Assembly (NCBI GenBank): GCA_020621985.1
Contig: JAHRYS010000001.1
Location: 372,001 to 436,000, forward strand
DNA: 64,000 nucleotides
Direction of reading: 5' to 3'
Origin: Candidatus Ferrigenium altingense
Lineage (GTDB): Bacteria; Pseudomonadota; Gammaproteobacteria; Burkholderiales; Gallionellaceae
Positions 7,590 to 16,034 of the stretch are shown here, in pieces (position 1 is the first letter of the stretch; each line of letters starts with the position of its first letter). Made by a program: the position numbers and the translations under genes. The notes under the pieces were generated by a model. It was given only the letters and a program-made list of their open reading frames with translations. It was not told the origin of the DNA and searched no databases.

Positions 7590-8666
7590 CTAGACCAACC
7601 CCATCATCACCAGCGCGATGAAGGCGGCAAACAGCACAAAGTGACTGATGCCCTCGATGGCGTTGGTCTCGCCGTCGTGCAGGTTGTTCATCACGGTCAG
7701 GAAGGTCAGCAGCAGCATGCCGGCTTGAACCGGCGTGAGCGCCATGTCGATGCGCTCGCCGCTGAACAGCGCGATGGCCTCGATCACCGGCAGCGTGAGC
7801 AGCACCGTGGCGAGGGAAGCGCCCAGCGCGATATTGACGGTGGTCTGCATGCGGTTGTTTTGCGCCGCCTTGAGCGCGGTAAGGATTTCCGGGCTGGCGG
7901 AAATCAGCGCCACCAGCACGGCGGGAATCGATTTCGGTAGGCTGCTGCCGGCCAACCCGGCATCCAGCAGCACCGACAATACTTCCGAAAGCACGCCGAC
8001 CAGCACGATTGCGCCGAGCATCATCGCAACATGCAGCGCATTCGGGCTATGCGCGAGATCGTGCGCTTCTGCTTCGGTGCCGGCGGTGTACTCGAAAAAG
8101 TTGCGGTGCTCCACGGTTTGTAGGCGCAGGAAGGCTAGGTACATGATCGCCATGATGCCGATGGAGAAGGCCGAGTAGATCTGCCACTTTGCTTCCGGCA
8201 CGAAATCCGGAATGAACATGCCGACGCCGATGGCGACCAGCAGCATCGCGATGAAGGAGTTGGCCGAATCCAGATTGTATTTGGTGCTGCCGTGTTTCAG
8301 GCCGCCGATGATGGCCGCGAGGCCGAGGATGCCGTTGATGTCAAACATCACGGCGGCGAACACCGTGTCGCGCGCTAGCGTCGGGTTGGGTGCACCCTGC
8401 AGCAGCACAACCAGGATCACCACTTCGACGGAAACGGCGGCAATGGTGAGGATCAGCGTGCCGTACGGCTCGCCGAAACGCATCGCAAGCACCTCGGCAT
8501 GATGGGCGATGCGGAACGCCACGCCGATGATCGCGGCGAGGATCACCAGCAGCAACCCCCACAGCATGCCCCCGCCGTGCTCTACGGCGCTGTGCTCGAG
8601 GGTGAAGCCCAGTCCAAGAACGATCAGGGCGAGGGCAATCGGGAATTCGGTTTTGAGGTATTTCAT
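7590..8666 (-). CDS. chaA: ChaA-type Ca2+(Na+)/H+ antiporter
   Basis: A 358-residue inner-membrane protein with about eleven helices. Both alpha repeats of the cation/Ca2+ exchanger superfamily are visible: HHAEVLAMRFGEPYGTLIL plus VSVEVVILVV in the first half, and SASPEILTALKAAQNN plus NIALGASLATVLLTLP in the second, each with conserved acidic residues. The length agrees with E. coli ChaA. It would expel Ca2+, Na+ or K+ in exchange for protons. The DUF6448 gene follows on the same strand after about 150 bases. Confidence 0.9.
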   Translation of the reverse strand: MKYLKTEFPIALALIVLGLGFTLEHSAVEHGGGMLWGLLLVILAAIIGVAFRIAHHAEVLAMRFGEPYGTLILTIAAVSVEVVILVVLLQGAPNPTLARDTVFAAVMFDINGILGLAAIIGGLKHGSTKYNLDSANSFIAMLLVAIGVGMFIPDFVPEAKWQIYSAFSIGIMAIMYLAFLRLQTVEHRNFFEYTAGTEAEAHDLAHSPNALHVAMMLGAIVLVGVLSEVLSVLLDAGLAGSSLPKSIPAVLVALISASPEILTALKAAQNNRMQTTVNIALGASLATVLLTLPVIEAIALFSGERIDMALTPVQAGMLLLTFLTVMNNLHDGETNAIEGISHFVLFAAFIALVMMGLV

Positions 8667-8840
8667 GGTTGTGTCGGGTGCAAAAAATAATGTTGCGCAC
8701 CCTAACCGGTAGGGAATGGGGCGTCAACCCGCGCAGCGGCACAGGCTGTTTGCCGGAACCTGTTGACTGGTAAGGTTTTCATTACTACTATGGCCGTTCG
8801 GTAAGTTTCTGGCCGTTAACTTCATCAGGGAGGTTGCATC

Positions 8841-9239
8841 ATGGCAGAACAAAAAGCAAAACCAGCCGCGAAAAAAGTGGCTGTAACCAAGGTAGCCAGT
8901 GTGGCTGCCGTCAAACCGAAAACCACCAAGGCTGCCGCGACGCCCAAAAAGGCGGCGGTGAAGAAAACGGCGACCGCCGCCGCAAAACCGAAAAACGCTA
9001 AAACCCCGGCAGTAAAAAAAGCAGTTGCGCCTGCCGCCGTCAAGAAAGTCCCGGCGAAAAAGGCAGTAACAGCCAAACCGGCCGCAAAGAAAACTGCGGC
9101 GCAGCTCACTCCCGAAGAACGCTATCGCATGGTGCAAACTGCAGCCTATTTTATTGCGGAGCGCAACGGGTTTGACGGCTGCTCGGCCGACCATTGGGTG
9201 GCTGCCGAGCTCGAGATTGCAGGCAAGCTGGGCCAATAG
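8841..9239 (+). CDS. Lys/Ala-rich histone-H1-like protein with C-terminal DUF2934
   Basis: Residues 1-88 are almost only Ala, Lys, Pro, Val and Thr in AAKK/KPA-type repeats. They resemble H1-like or AlgP-like nucleoid proteins and are predicted to be disordered and DNA-binding. Residues 90-132 (TPEERYRMVQTAAYFIAERNGF...DHWVAAELEI) are a DUF2934 domain, a small helical module common in proteobacteria. A GGGAGG ribosome site precedes the ATG. The nucleic-acid role is inferred from composition only. Confidence 0.8.
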   Translation: MAEQKAKPAAKKVAVTKVASVAAVKPKTTKAAATPKKAAVKKTATAAAKPKNAKTPAVKKAVAPAAVKKVPAKKAVTAKPAAKKTAAQLTPEERYRMVQTAAYFIAERNGFDGCSADHWVAAELEIAGKLGQ

Positions 9240-9312
9240 ATATCGCTGTAAAAACTGTGCGGCCTGCGCCGCGCGGTTCATGCCTGATGCGCAGGCTGTC
9301 CGTTTTCGCCGC

Positions 9313-9738
9313 TTACTGCTTTTCCAGACAAGCCAGGTAAATCGCCGCATCCGGCTGGGTGCGGTTGCGCTGCGCCTGCCAGATCATTTCGCCGAGGCAT
9401 TCCATCATGCGGTGCTGCGCATCGTGTTCCGATTCGAATTGCCGCGTCAGGCGCGCGAAATGCGCGCGGATTCCCGCCGGCTGGTTGATGGAGATCTGTT
9501 CCTCGATGGTGAGGTGCATCATCAGGTGCAGGAACGGGTTGGCCGCGCCTTGCTCCGGCAGGTAGTCCTGATCCTGATGGCGTTCCGGATTCTCCAGCAC
9601 GGCGTGATATTCGGGGTGTTTGGCGATGAGCTGCGTGGCGAGGTCTTCCAGCGGCGTGAGCAATTCACCGGCCCGGCGCTTGCGCCAGGATTCAAACATA
9701 AAATTGCGCGCTTCATCGCGCGACGGATTGAAAAACAT
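9313..9738 (-). CDS. DUF1841 family protein
   Basis: A 141-residue soluble protein beginning MFFNPSRDEARNFMFESWRKRRAGELLTPLE, with the conserved HPEYHAVL, NPFLHLMMHLTIEEQ and HDAQHRMMECLGEMIWQAQR blocks of DUF1841. Histidine-rich helices suggest metal binding, but no function is known. Its ATG overlaps the nth stop codon by one base (TAATG), so it is the last gene of the rnf-nth operon. Confidence 0.88.
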   Translation of the reverse strand: MFFNPSRDEARNFMFESWRKRRAGELLTPLEDLATQLIAKHPEYHAVLENPERHQDQDYLPEQGAANPFLHLMMHLTIEEQISINQPAGIRAHFARLTRQFESEHDAQHRMMECLGEMIWQAQRNRTQPDAAIYLACLEKQ

Positions 9739-10409
9739 TAGAGTTCCTTATCTTTGTATTCGCACAGGTCGTTGATGATGCATATGCCGCACTTCGGTTT
9801 GCGCGCCTGGCAGATATAACGCCCGTGCAGGATCAGCCAATGGTGCGCATTGTGCTTGAATTCATCCGGTACGATTTCGAGCAGCCTGTTTTCCACCTCC
9901 AGCACGTTTTTGCCGGGCGCGAGGCCGGTGCGGTTGGCGACGCGGAACACATGCGTGTCCACCGCGATGGTCGGCTGTCCGAAGGCGGCGTTGAGGATCA
10001 CGCTGGCGGTCTTGTGCCCCACGCCGGGCAAGGCTTCCAGCGCCTCGCGGGTCTGCGGCACCGTGCCGCCGTGTTGTTCCACCAGCAGGCGGCAGGTCTG
10101 GATCAGATGCCTGGCCTTGGTCTGGTACAGGCCGATGCGCTGGATAGATTCACGCAGTTTTTCTTCGCCGAGTTCGAGCAGCGCCTGCGGCGTGTTCGCG
10201 ACCGGGAACAGCAGCCTTGTGGCGGCATTGACGCTGACATCGGTGGCCTGCGCCGAGAGCAGCACCGCGACCAGCAGCTCGAACGGCGTGCGGTATTCCA
10301 ACTCGGTTTTCGGATGCGGGTTCGCCGCTTGCAGGCGCGAAAAGATTTGCGAGCATCTGCTTTGCAGATCGCCTGCGTGAACCGCTACGCGCTTTTTGTT
10401 TGCGCTCAT
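9738..10409 (-). CDS. nth: Endonuclease III (DNA N-glycosylase/AP lyase)
   Basis: Removes oxidised pyrimidines and cleaves AP sites in base-excision repair. Visible are the helix-hairpin-helix LPGVGHKTA with the catalytic Lys, the VDTHV block with the catalytic Asp, and the 4Fe-4S cluster C-x6-C-x2-C-x5-C (CQARKPKCGICIINDLC) near the end. The start at 10409 is chosen because it gives a 4-base ATGA overlap with rnfE; a start seven codons upstream would overlap by 25 bases. At 223 residues it is close to E. coli Nth. The linkage of nth behind rnf is widespread in proteobacteria. Confidence 0.95.
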   Translation of the reverse strand: MSANKKRVAVHAGDLQSRCSQIFSRLQAANPHPKTELEYRTPFELLVAVLLSAQATDVSVNAATRLLFPVANTPQALLELGEEKLRESIQRIGLYQTKARHLIQTCRLLVEQHGGTVPQTREALEALPGVGHKTASVILNAAFGQPTIAVDTHVFRVANRTGLAPGKNVLEVENRLLEIVPDEFKHNAHHWLILHGRYICQARKPKCGICIINDLCEYKDKEL

Positions 10410-11116
10410 CCGTGAGTTGCCGGGCTGCATCCGCCTTCAATCGGCGCGACGGTGGCATTCGCGCCGTGCGCCTTGCGTTCGGCGCGCAGGTTCAGCCAGT
10501 TTTTCATCGCGATCAGCAGGCCGAGTGCGATGAATGCGCCGGGCGGCAGAATCGCGAGCAGGAAGCCGTGATAATCCGGCACCACGGTGATCACCCAGGA
10601 TTTTGCCGCCTCGCCGAACACCATGTCGATGCCGGACAGCAAGGTGCCGTGCCCGAAGATCTCGCGGATGCCGCCCAGCACGACCAGCACCGCCGTCAGT
10701 CCCAGTCCCATCGCGATGCCGTCCAGCGCGGAGGCGAACACGCCGTTTTTGGACGCGAACGATTCGGCGCGCGCGAGTACGATGCAGTTGGTGACGATCA
10801 GCGGAATGAAGATGCCCAGCACCAGGTACAGCGAATACAGATAGGCGTTCATCAGGAATTGCACGATGGTCACCAGCACGGCGATCAGCAGGATATACAC
10901 CGGGATGCGCGTTTCATTGGGGATCACCTCGCGCATTGCGGCCACCCCGCTGCCCGACAGGGTCATCACCAGCGTGGTGGCGAGACCTAGGCTGAGCGCG
11001 TTCACCACCGAGTTGCTGATCGCCAGCAGCGGGCACAGGCCGAGCAGTTGCGCGATGCCGGGGTTCTGTTTCCACAGGCCGTTGTAGAAAATATCTTTTA
11101 TTCCCTGATAGGTCAT
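10406..11116 (-). CDS. rnfE: Rnf electron-transport complex subunit E
   Basis: A polytopic membrane subunit of the ion-pumping ferredoxin:NAD+ oxidoreductase (also linked to SoxR reduction as RsxE). It has about six helices. Conserved blocks are NPGIAQLLGLCPLLA, NETRIPVYILLIA and PLIVTNCIVLARAE, with the conserved Cys in each helix. The start at 11116 gives 236 residues, the usual size. The upstream extension of the frame is made of the palindromic repeat at 11131-11166 and is unlikely to be translated as RnfE. It starts one base after the rnfG stop (TGAAATG). Confidence 0.95.
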   Translation of the reverse strand: MTYQGIKDIFYNGLWKQNPGIAQLLGLCPLLAISNSVVNALSLGLATTLVMTLSGSGVAAMREVIPNETRIPVYILLIAVLVTIVQFLMNAYLYSLYLVLGIFIPLIVTNCIVLARAESFASKNGVFASALDGIAMGLGLTAVLVVLGGIREIFGHGTLLSGIDMVFGEAAKSWVITVVPDYHGFLLAILPPGAFIALGLLIAMKNWLNLRAERKAHGANATVAPIEGGCSPATHG

Positions 11117-11117
11117 T

Positions 11118-11789
11118 TCATTTCTCCTTAACCCCTCCCGGCCTCCCCTTGTCAGGGGAGGAGGGTGAACTTTGCGCGAACAGTTCATCGCGGTGAAGCG
11201 CGTGATACTGCAAGGCCTTGTGTACCGCCTTCACGATCGCGCGCGGTGTGATCGTGGCGCCGGCCATGTAGTCGAATGAACCGCCGTCCTTTTTGACTTT
11301 CCATTCGCCGCTCTTGCGGTTTTCCAGCGAAGCGCCGTTGAAGCCGGTGATCCAGCTGTTCTTGGCGATCTCGATGTAATCGCCCAGCCCCGGCGTTTCC
11401 CTGTGCGACACCACGCGCACGCCGCCGATGCGGCCGTCGCTGTGGATCGCGATGATCAGGTTGATCCTGCCGCTGTAGCCGTCCGGTGCGACGGCCTGCA
11501 GCACCGCGATGGACGGCTGGTTATTCAGGCGGCCGCGATAGACGAGGCTCGTCCCCCTGCCGCCCAGCAATTTATCTTCCGCCAGTTGCGCGGTGTCTTT
11601 CATGATGTCGTTGTCGTAGGTCGCGGGCGGCGCGATCTGCGCGACCAGTTTCAGCTTCTCGTTCTCTTCGCTGCGCGCGATGGTCTCGTGCGTCAGGTCG
11701 TAGGTCAGGGCCAGCAAGGCCGTGCCGGCCAGCGCGAAGAACAGCAGGTTCAGCGCGGTGTAGGCGGAAGCCTTGGCCGTGGTCTTCAT
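11118..11789 (-). CDS. rnfG: Rnf electron-transport complex subunit G
   Basis: A periplasmic flavoprotein subunit with one N-terminal membrane helix (about 12-30). The covalent-FMN site is the AGAT block at residues 176-179 (Thr179), in the context YMAGATITPRAIV. ETPGLGDYIE is also conserved. At 223 residues it is slightly longer than usual: the last 15-17 residues (Ser/Pro/Gly-rich, ending GVKEK) are encoded by a palindromic repeat that has extended the reading frame. The start overlaps the rnfD stop by 4 bases. Confidence 0.94.
   Translation of the reverse strand: MKTTAKASAYTALNLLFFALAGTALLALTYDLTHETIARSEENEKLKLVAQIAPPATYDNDIMKDTAQLAEDKLLGGRGTSLVYRGRLNNQPSIAVLQAVAPDGYSGRINLIIAIHSDGRIGGVRVVSHRETPGLGDYIEIAKNSWITGFNGASLENRKSGEWKVKKDGGSFDYMAGATITPRAIVKAVHKALQYHALHRDELFAQSSPSSPDKGRPGGVKEK
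11131..11166. repeat. CTCCCC/GGGGAG palindromic repeat inside the 3' end of rnfG
   Basis: CCTCCCCT and AGGGGAGG form a perfect 8-bp stem with a 4-nt loop (11142-11161), flanked by ACCCCTCCC and GAGGGT. It encodes the odd C-terminal tail of RnfG and reaches to the rnfE ribosome site. It belongs to the same type as 12880-12920 and 40556-40602. Confidence 0.75.
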
Positions 11790-12841
11790 GGCTGCCCCTT
11801 TCCTTTACCGGAAGCCTTGGCCTTCTTGCCGAACACGGGGGGCTGGGTGTACAGCACGATCAGCGGCACGCAGATATTCATCAGCAGCGTCGCGAACGCC
11901 ATGCCGTCCGGGAAGCTGCCGAAGGCGCGGATCAGGTAGGTCAGCAACCCCGCCCCTGCGGCAAAGATCAGCTTGCCTTTGTTCGTGGTGGGGCCGGTCA
12001 CCGGATCGGTGAGGATGAAGAACGCGCCCAGCATCGCCGCGCCGGAAAACCAGTGGAACAGCGGTGCGGCATAGTGGGTTGGATCGGCCAGATGGAAAAT
12101 CCCAGCGGCGGCGAACAGCGTGCCGAGAAAGGCGACCGGGACATGCCAGGTGATGATGCGCGCGGCGAGCAGATAGAGGCCGCCGAGCAAAAATCCCAGC
12201 GACACCATTTCGCTGCCGTGCCCGGCCAGACGGCCATAGATGGGCATTTCGAGAATCTGCCCGACCGGCTCGTCGAGGTGCAAACGGGTCTTCAGGGTAT
12301 CCAGCGGCGTGGCCATGGTGACGGCATCAAGCGTCACATTGGGCGGCAGCGCGCCGACAAACATGTACTTCAATTGGTCGAGTAAACCGAGCTCGACCGG
12401 CCCCAAGCCGTGCGGCGTAAGCCAGTGCGTCATCTGCGCCGGGAACGAGATGATCAGCACCGCATAGCCGATCATCGCCGGGTTGAACGGGTTGTTGCCC
12501 AGCCCGCCGTACAGGTGTTTGGCGATGGCGATCGCGAAGGCCGTGCCGACCACGACCAGCCACCACGGCGCGAGCGGCGGGATGGACAACGCCAGCAGCC
12601 AGCCGGTGAGCAGCGCGCTGTTGTCGCCGAGGAAGTGCCTCACCGGGCGGTTGCGCAACCTGAGCATCAGCGCCTCGGTGCCGAGCGCGGTGAGGCTGGC
12701 CAGCGCGATCGACACCAGGATCGCCGGGCCGAAATGCCACACATACAGCGCGATGCCCGGAAGCAGCGCGAGCAGCACCCTGAGCATGATTGCGGAGACG
12801 GTATCCGGTTTGCTGATGAAAGGGGAAAAAAGCGCGCTCAT
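11786..12841 (-). CDS. rnfD: Rnf electron-transport complex subunit D
   Basis: A 351-residue membrane subunit with about nine helices. Conserved blocks are GDNSALLTGWLLALSIPP, GLGNNPFNPAMIGYA, the probable covalent-FMN threonine in DAVTMATPLD (about residue 178) and FHWFSGAAMLGAFFILTDPVTGPTTNKGK. The start at 12841 (MSALFSPFIS) is preferred over 12877, because the extra twelve residues are not family-like and come from beside a palindromic repeat. The stop overlaps rnfG by 4 bases. Confidence 0.93.
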   Translation of the reverse strand: MSALFSPFISKPDTVSAIMLRVLLALLPGIALYVWHFGPAILVSIALASLTALGTEALMLRLRNRPVRHFLGDNSALLTGWLLALSIPPLAPWWLVVVGTAFAIAIAKHLYGGLGNNPFNPAMIGYAVLIISFPAQMTHWLTPHGLGPVELGLLDQLKYMFVGALPPNVTLDAVTMATPLDTLKTRLHLDEPVGQILEMPIYGRLAGHGSEMVSLGFLLGGLYLLAARIITWHVPVAFLGTLFAAAGIFHLADPTHYAAPLFHWFSGAAMLGAFFILTDPVTGPTTNKGKLIFAAGAGLLTYLIRAFGSFPDGMAFATLLMNICVPLIVLYTQPPVFGKKAKASGKGKGQP

Positions 12842-12879
12842 GTTATTCGTCCAAGTAAATCTCGCGAAGCGAGACATTA

Positions 12880-12920
12880 CCCCTCTCTCCCGCAGGCGGG
12901 GGAGAGTTAGGAGAGGGGGA
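12880..12920. repeat. CCCCTCTC palindromic repeat between rnfC and rnfD
   Basis: An imperfect palindrome of CCCCTCTCTCCCGC, then CGGGGGAGAG and GAGAGGGGG. It fills the only sizeable gap of the otherwise overlapping rnf operon, so it was probably inserted after the operon formed. Confidence 0.7.
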
Positions 12921-12940
12921 AACGATCATGGCGAGATTCA

Positions 12941-14728
12941 TCATTGGGAGCGGCCCTCGCTGTGATTGTCAGGAGCTTCGTCAGCCGATTTGGCCAGTTC
13001 GTGAATATGTGCGCGGCGCGCCTCGATCTCGGCGATTTCCGCCTGCTGCTGCGCGGTGAGGTGGTCGGTGTTTTTCGGCTGGCTCGCGGCGGCCTGTTCC
13101 CTGGCGCGGGCGATCGCCGCCTGGATTTTCTGCTGCATGGCGTCCGCCGGATTGGCGGATGCAGCCGGTTGCGCCTGTTTGGCAGCTTGTTCTCTGGCGG
13201 CCAGCTTCTCGGCCTTTTCCTGCTTCTCGCGCTCGAAACGGTATTCGCGGAACTCATGGCGTTCGCGCGCGTGGTCGGCGGCCTGCTGGTCATGCTCGCG
13301 CGCACGGATCTCGCTTTTGGCGAACTGGAAATACTGCACCAGCGGGATATGGCTGGGGCAGACGTAACTGCATGCGCCGCATTCGATGCAGTCGAACAGG
13401 CTGAATTGCTGCGCCTTGTCGAACTCTTTCGACTGGGAGAACCAGAACAGATCCATCGGCTGCAAATCCGCCGGGCATGCCTCGGCGCAGCGCATGCAGC
13501 GGATGCAGGGCAGGGCGGGCGGTGCGGGCGGGAACAATCTGCCCGATGCGGCGATGATGCAGTTGCTCGCCTTGACCAGCGGAATGTCCGTCGGAGGCAG
13601 TTGCGACACGTTACTGGCGAAGCCAGCCGCTTGCGGGAGCAACTGCCCAGCCGCTCCTCCCGCACCAGAGGGCTCCGCCCCACCGTGTTGGAGCGGCAAC
13701 GGCAATCCCATCATCGGGCCGCCCATGAGGTAGCGGTCGGTGTCCGGCAAGGCTTCGCCGAGCGCGACCAGATCGCGAACCGGCGTGCCGAGCAGCACCT
13801 CGAAATTCTGTGCGCGGCGGACGTTGCCGGTGATCGTGACGATGCGCGACAGCACCGGCTCGCCGTGCGCGAGGGCGCGATACGCGCTGTAGGCGGTGGC
13901 GACATTGAAGCATTGCACGCCGATGTCGGTGGGCAGTTTGCCGGACGGCACTTCCAGCCCGGTGAGCACGCGGATCAGCTGCTTCGCGCTGCCGCCCGGA
14001 TAGATCGTCGGCACGGCGACCACCTCAAATGAAAAGCCGTTGTCGGCGACCGCCTGCCGCATCGCGGCGATCGCCTGCGGCTTGTTGTCCTCGATGCCGA
14101 TCAGCACTTCCCCTGCTTCCAGCATGAAGCGCAGCATCTCCGCACCCTGCACGATCTCCGCGGCGCGCTCGCGCATCAGCATGTCGTCGCAGGTGATATA
14201 CGGCTCGCATTCCGCGCCGTTCAGGATCAGCGTATCGATTTTCCGGTTGCCGGGGCGCAGCTTGATATCGCTGGGGAACACCGCGCCGCCCAACCCCACC
14301 ACGCCGGACATGCGCAACTGCCGGCGCAGTTCGGCAGGATCGCTGTTGCGGTAATCAAATCCTGTCCTGAGCGAAGTCGAAGGGGCGGCATGGGGTATCC
14401 ATTCCTCCCTCCCGTCCGGGATCAGCGTGGCGCACAAATCCGGCAGGCCGGAAGGGTGGGCGATGGGCTGCGCGCCGATGGCGGTGATGGTTCCCGACGT
14501 GGAGGCATGCACCGCGCTCGAAATAAAGCCAACCGGCATGCCGATCAGCTGGCCTTTCAGCACCCGGTCGCCAACGCGCACGATCGGTTTGGCGGCCTCG
14601 CCGGCATGCTGGCGGAACGGGATGACCAGCCGGGAAGGCAGCGGCGCGCGCGCAATGCCGGATTGCGTGGATTGCTCCTTGTTGCCGGGCGGATGGATGC
14701 CGCCGTGAAATTGGTAGAGCGTTCTCAT
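12941..14728 (-). CDS. rnfC: Rnf electron-transport complex subunit C
   Basis: A 595-residue peripheral subunit that holds the NADH/FMN-binding region and two 4Fe-4S clusters. Visible are the N-terminal block [13 protein letters not shown], the nucleotide/flavin block [13 protein letters not shown] with [16 protein letters not shown], and the cluster motifs [12 protein letters not shown] (408-419) and [12 protein letters not shown] (447-458). The tail after about 480 is Ala/Gln/Lys-rich coiled coil, as often seen in RnfC. Two stretches look inserted relative to the family: STSLRTG at 117-123, and a Gly/Ala/Gln-rich block of about 33 residues at 347-379. Both coincide with palindromic or dispersed-repeat DNA. 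The start overlaps the rnfB stop by 4 bases. Confidence 0.95.
   Translation of the reverse strand: MRTLYQFHGGIHPPGNKEQSTQSGIARAPLPSRLVIPFRQHAGEAAKPIVRVGDRVLKGQLIGMPVGFISSAVHASTSGTITAIGAQPIAHPSGLPDLCATLIPDGREEWIPHAAPSTSLRTGFDYRNSDPAELRRQLRMSGVVGLGGAVFPSDIKLRPGNRKIDTLILNGAECEPYITCDDMLMRERAAEIVQGAEMLRFMLEAGEVLIGIEDNKPQAIAAMRQAVADNGFSFEVVAVPTIYPGGSAKQLIRVLTGLEVPSGKLPTDIGVQCFNVATAYSAYRALAHGEPVLSRIVTITGNVRRAQNFEVLLGTPVRDLVALGEALPDTDRYLMGGPMMGLPLPLQHGGAEPSGAGGAAGQLLPQAAGFASNVSQLPPTDIPLVKASNCIIAASGRLFPPAPPALPCIRCMRCAEACPADLQPMDLFWFSQSKEFDKAQQFSLFDCIECGACSYVCPSHIPLVQYFQFAKSEIRAREHDQQAADHARERHEFREYRFEREKQEKAEKLAAREQAAKQAQPAASANPADAMQQKIQAAIARAREQAAASQPKNTDHLTAQQQAEIAEIEARRAHIHELAKSADEAPDNHSEGRSQ
13592..13690. 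other. Repeat-like in-frame insertion within rnfC
   Basis: This stretch encodes residues 347-379 of RnfC, between [10 protein letters not shown] and [10 protein letters not shown], which are normally almost adjacent in the family. The DNA holds inverted segments (TGCGGGAG at 13632-13639 with CTCCCGCA at 13657-13664) and reads as low-complexity Gly/Ala/Pro/Gln. An in-frame repeat insertion is inferred from my recollection of RnfC, not from an alignment. Confidence 0.5.
14361..14387. repeat. Short dispersed repeat (CCTGAGCGAAGTCGAAGG type) inside rnfC
   Basis: The sequence CCTGAGCGAAGTCGAAGG is a very common short dispersed repeat in many bacterial genomes. Here it encodes STSLRTG within RnfC. 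Related GTGAGCTTGTCGAAC and GGCTCAGGGCGAAC pieces occur near 40991 and 41123. Confidence 0.6.
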
Positions 14729-15273
14729 TTAGCCTGAGCCAGCGTGTAAACCGGATATTTCCATTTCCAATTGGCGATCTTCTCCGTGATGGGCACCATG
14801 CTGATGCAGTCCACCGGGCAAGGCGCGACGCACAACTCGCAGCCGGTGCATTCGGAGGCGATGATGGTGTGCATCTGCTTCGCCGCGCCGGCGATGGCGT
14901 CCACCGGGCAGGCCTGGAAGCACAGCGTGCAGCCGATGCACAGGTTCTCGTCGATGAAGGCAACCGACTTCGGCTTGAGCACCGTGCCGCCGCCGAACGG
15001 CTTGAACTCCACGCCGAGCAGATCGGCGAGCTTGTGGATGCCTTCCTCGCCGCCCGGCGGGCATCGGTTGATGTCCGCCTCGCCGGAGGCAATCGCCTCG
15101 GCGTAAGGCCGGCAGCCGGGATAGCCGCATTGCCCGCACTGCGTCTGCGGCAGGATCGCATCGATCTTGTCCACCAGCGGATTGCCCTCGACGCGGAACT
15201 TGATCGCGGAAAACCCCAGCACCGCGCCGAGCACGATCGCGATACCCGCCATCACCAGCAACGCGCTCAGCAT
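14725..15273 (-). CDS. rnfB: Rnf electron-transport complex subunit B
   Basis: A 182-residue iron-sulfur subunit with an N-terminal membrane helix (1-25). The CGQCGYPGC cluster with its following Cys is near 46-71. A 2x[4Fe-4S] ferredoxin domain carries [12 protein letters not shown] and [12 protein letters not shown]. It passes electrons from the soluble donor into the complex. The start shares one base with the rnfA stop (TAATG) and the stop overlaps rnfC by 4 bases. Confidence 0.96.
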   Translation of the reverse strand: MLSALLVMAGIAIVLGAVLGFSAIKFRVEGNPLVDKIDAILPQTQCGQCGYPGCRPYAEAIASGEADINRCPPGGEEGIHKLADLLGVEFKPFGGGTVLKPKSVAFIDENLCIGCTLCFQACPVDAIAGAAKQMHTIIASECTGCELCVAPCPVDCISMVPITEKIANWKWKYPVYTLAQAK

Positions 15274-15848
15274 TATTTGATCAGCCCCGAGAATCCCATG
15301 AACGACAGGCTCATCAGCCCCGCCGTGACCATCGCGATCGCCGAGTCCTTGAAGATGCCCGGCACGTCCGCGCCTTCCATGCGTTCGCGCATCCCGGCGA
15401 ACAGCACCATCACCAGCGTAAAGCCGAGCGCGCCGCCCATGCCGAAAAACACCGACTCCATGAAATTGTGTTTCGCCTGCACGTTGAGCAGCGGAATGCC
15501 CAGCACCGCGCAGTTGGTGGTGATCAGCGGCAGGTAGATGCCCAGCACCTGATGCAGCATCGGGCTGGTCTTCTGGATCACCATTTCGGTGAACTGCACG
15601 ATGCCGGCGATCACCACGATGAACGACAGCGTGGTCAGGTAGGAAAGCTCCGGCCCGAGCAGATATTCGTTGATGAGATAGCTGGCGCCCGAGGCTATGG
15701 TCAGCACGAAGGTGGTGGCCAGGCCCATGCCGAGCGAAGTCTCCAGCTTCCTGGAGACCCCCATGAACGGGCAGAGGCCGAGGATCTTGACCATCACGAT
15801 GTTGTTCACAAACACCGCGCCGACCAGGATGAGCAGATATTCGGTCAT
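15273..15848 (-). CDS. rnfA: Rnf electron-transport complex subunit A
   Basis: A 191-residue membrane subunit with six helices. Typical RnfA/NqrE blocks are present: [34 protein letters not shown] and [17 protein letters not shown], including the paired conserved cysteines thought to bind an iron-sulfur centre in the membrane. It is the first gene of rnfABCDGE-nth-DUF1841. A promoter is visible upstream. Confidence 0.96.
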   Translation of the reverse strand: MTEYLLILVGAVFVNNIVMVKILGLCPFMGVSRKLETSLGMGLATTFVLTIASGASYLINEYLLGPELSYLTTLSFIVVIAGIVQFTEMVIQKTSPMLHQVLGIYLPLITTNCAVLGIPLLNVQAKHNFMESVFFGMGGALGFTLVMVLFAGMRERMEGADVPGIFKDSAIAMVTAGLMSLSFMGFSGLIK

Positions 15849-15874
15849 TGATGCGCCTTTGAAGTCAGGCGTGG

Positions 15875-15903
15875 ATTATCCCCCGATTCATATACCGCTT
15901 CAA
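15875..15903 (-). promoter_or_regulatory. Candidate sigma-70 promoter of the rnf operon
   Basis: On the minus strand, TTGAAG (-35) and GATAAT (-10) are separated by exactly 17 bases, with the -10 about 27 bases before the rnfA ATG. It was found by eye; no transcript start is known. Confidence 0.5.
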
Positions 15904-16034
15904 TCGTGCTGGCTGACATTTGGTGAGAGGCGGTTTTGTGCAATTGCAGTCATCCGCAGCGTTCTATTGTTATTGGTAATATTCAAGCGTAGAGTGCCGC
16001 CCCATTCTTCAGCAGAGAAGAAAAAAGAGGCGGT

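Noticed and set aside
15849-16034. Riboswitch in the kup/rnfA intergenic region
   Set aside because: No conserved riboswitch core was visible; only a candidate rnf promoter could be supported.
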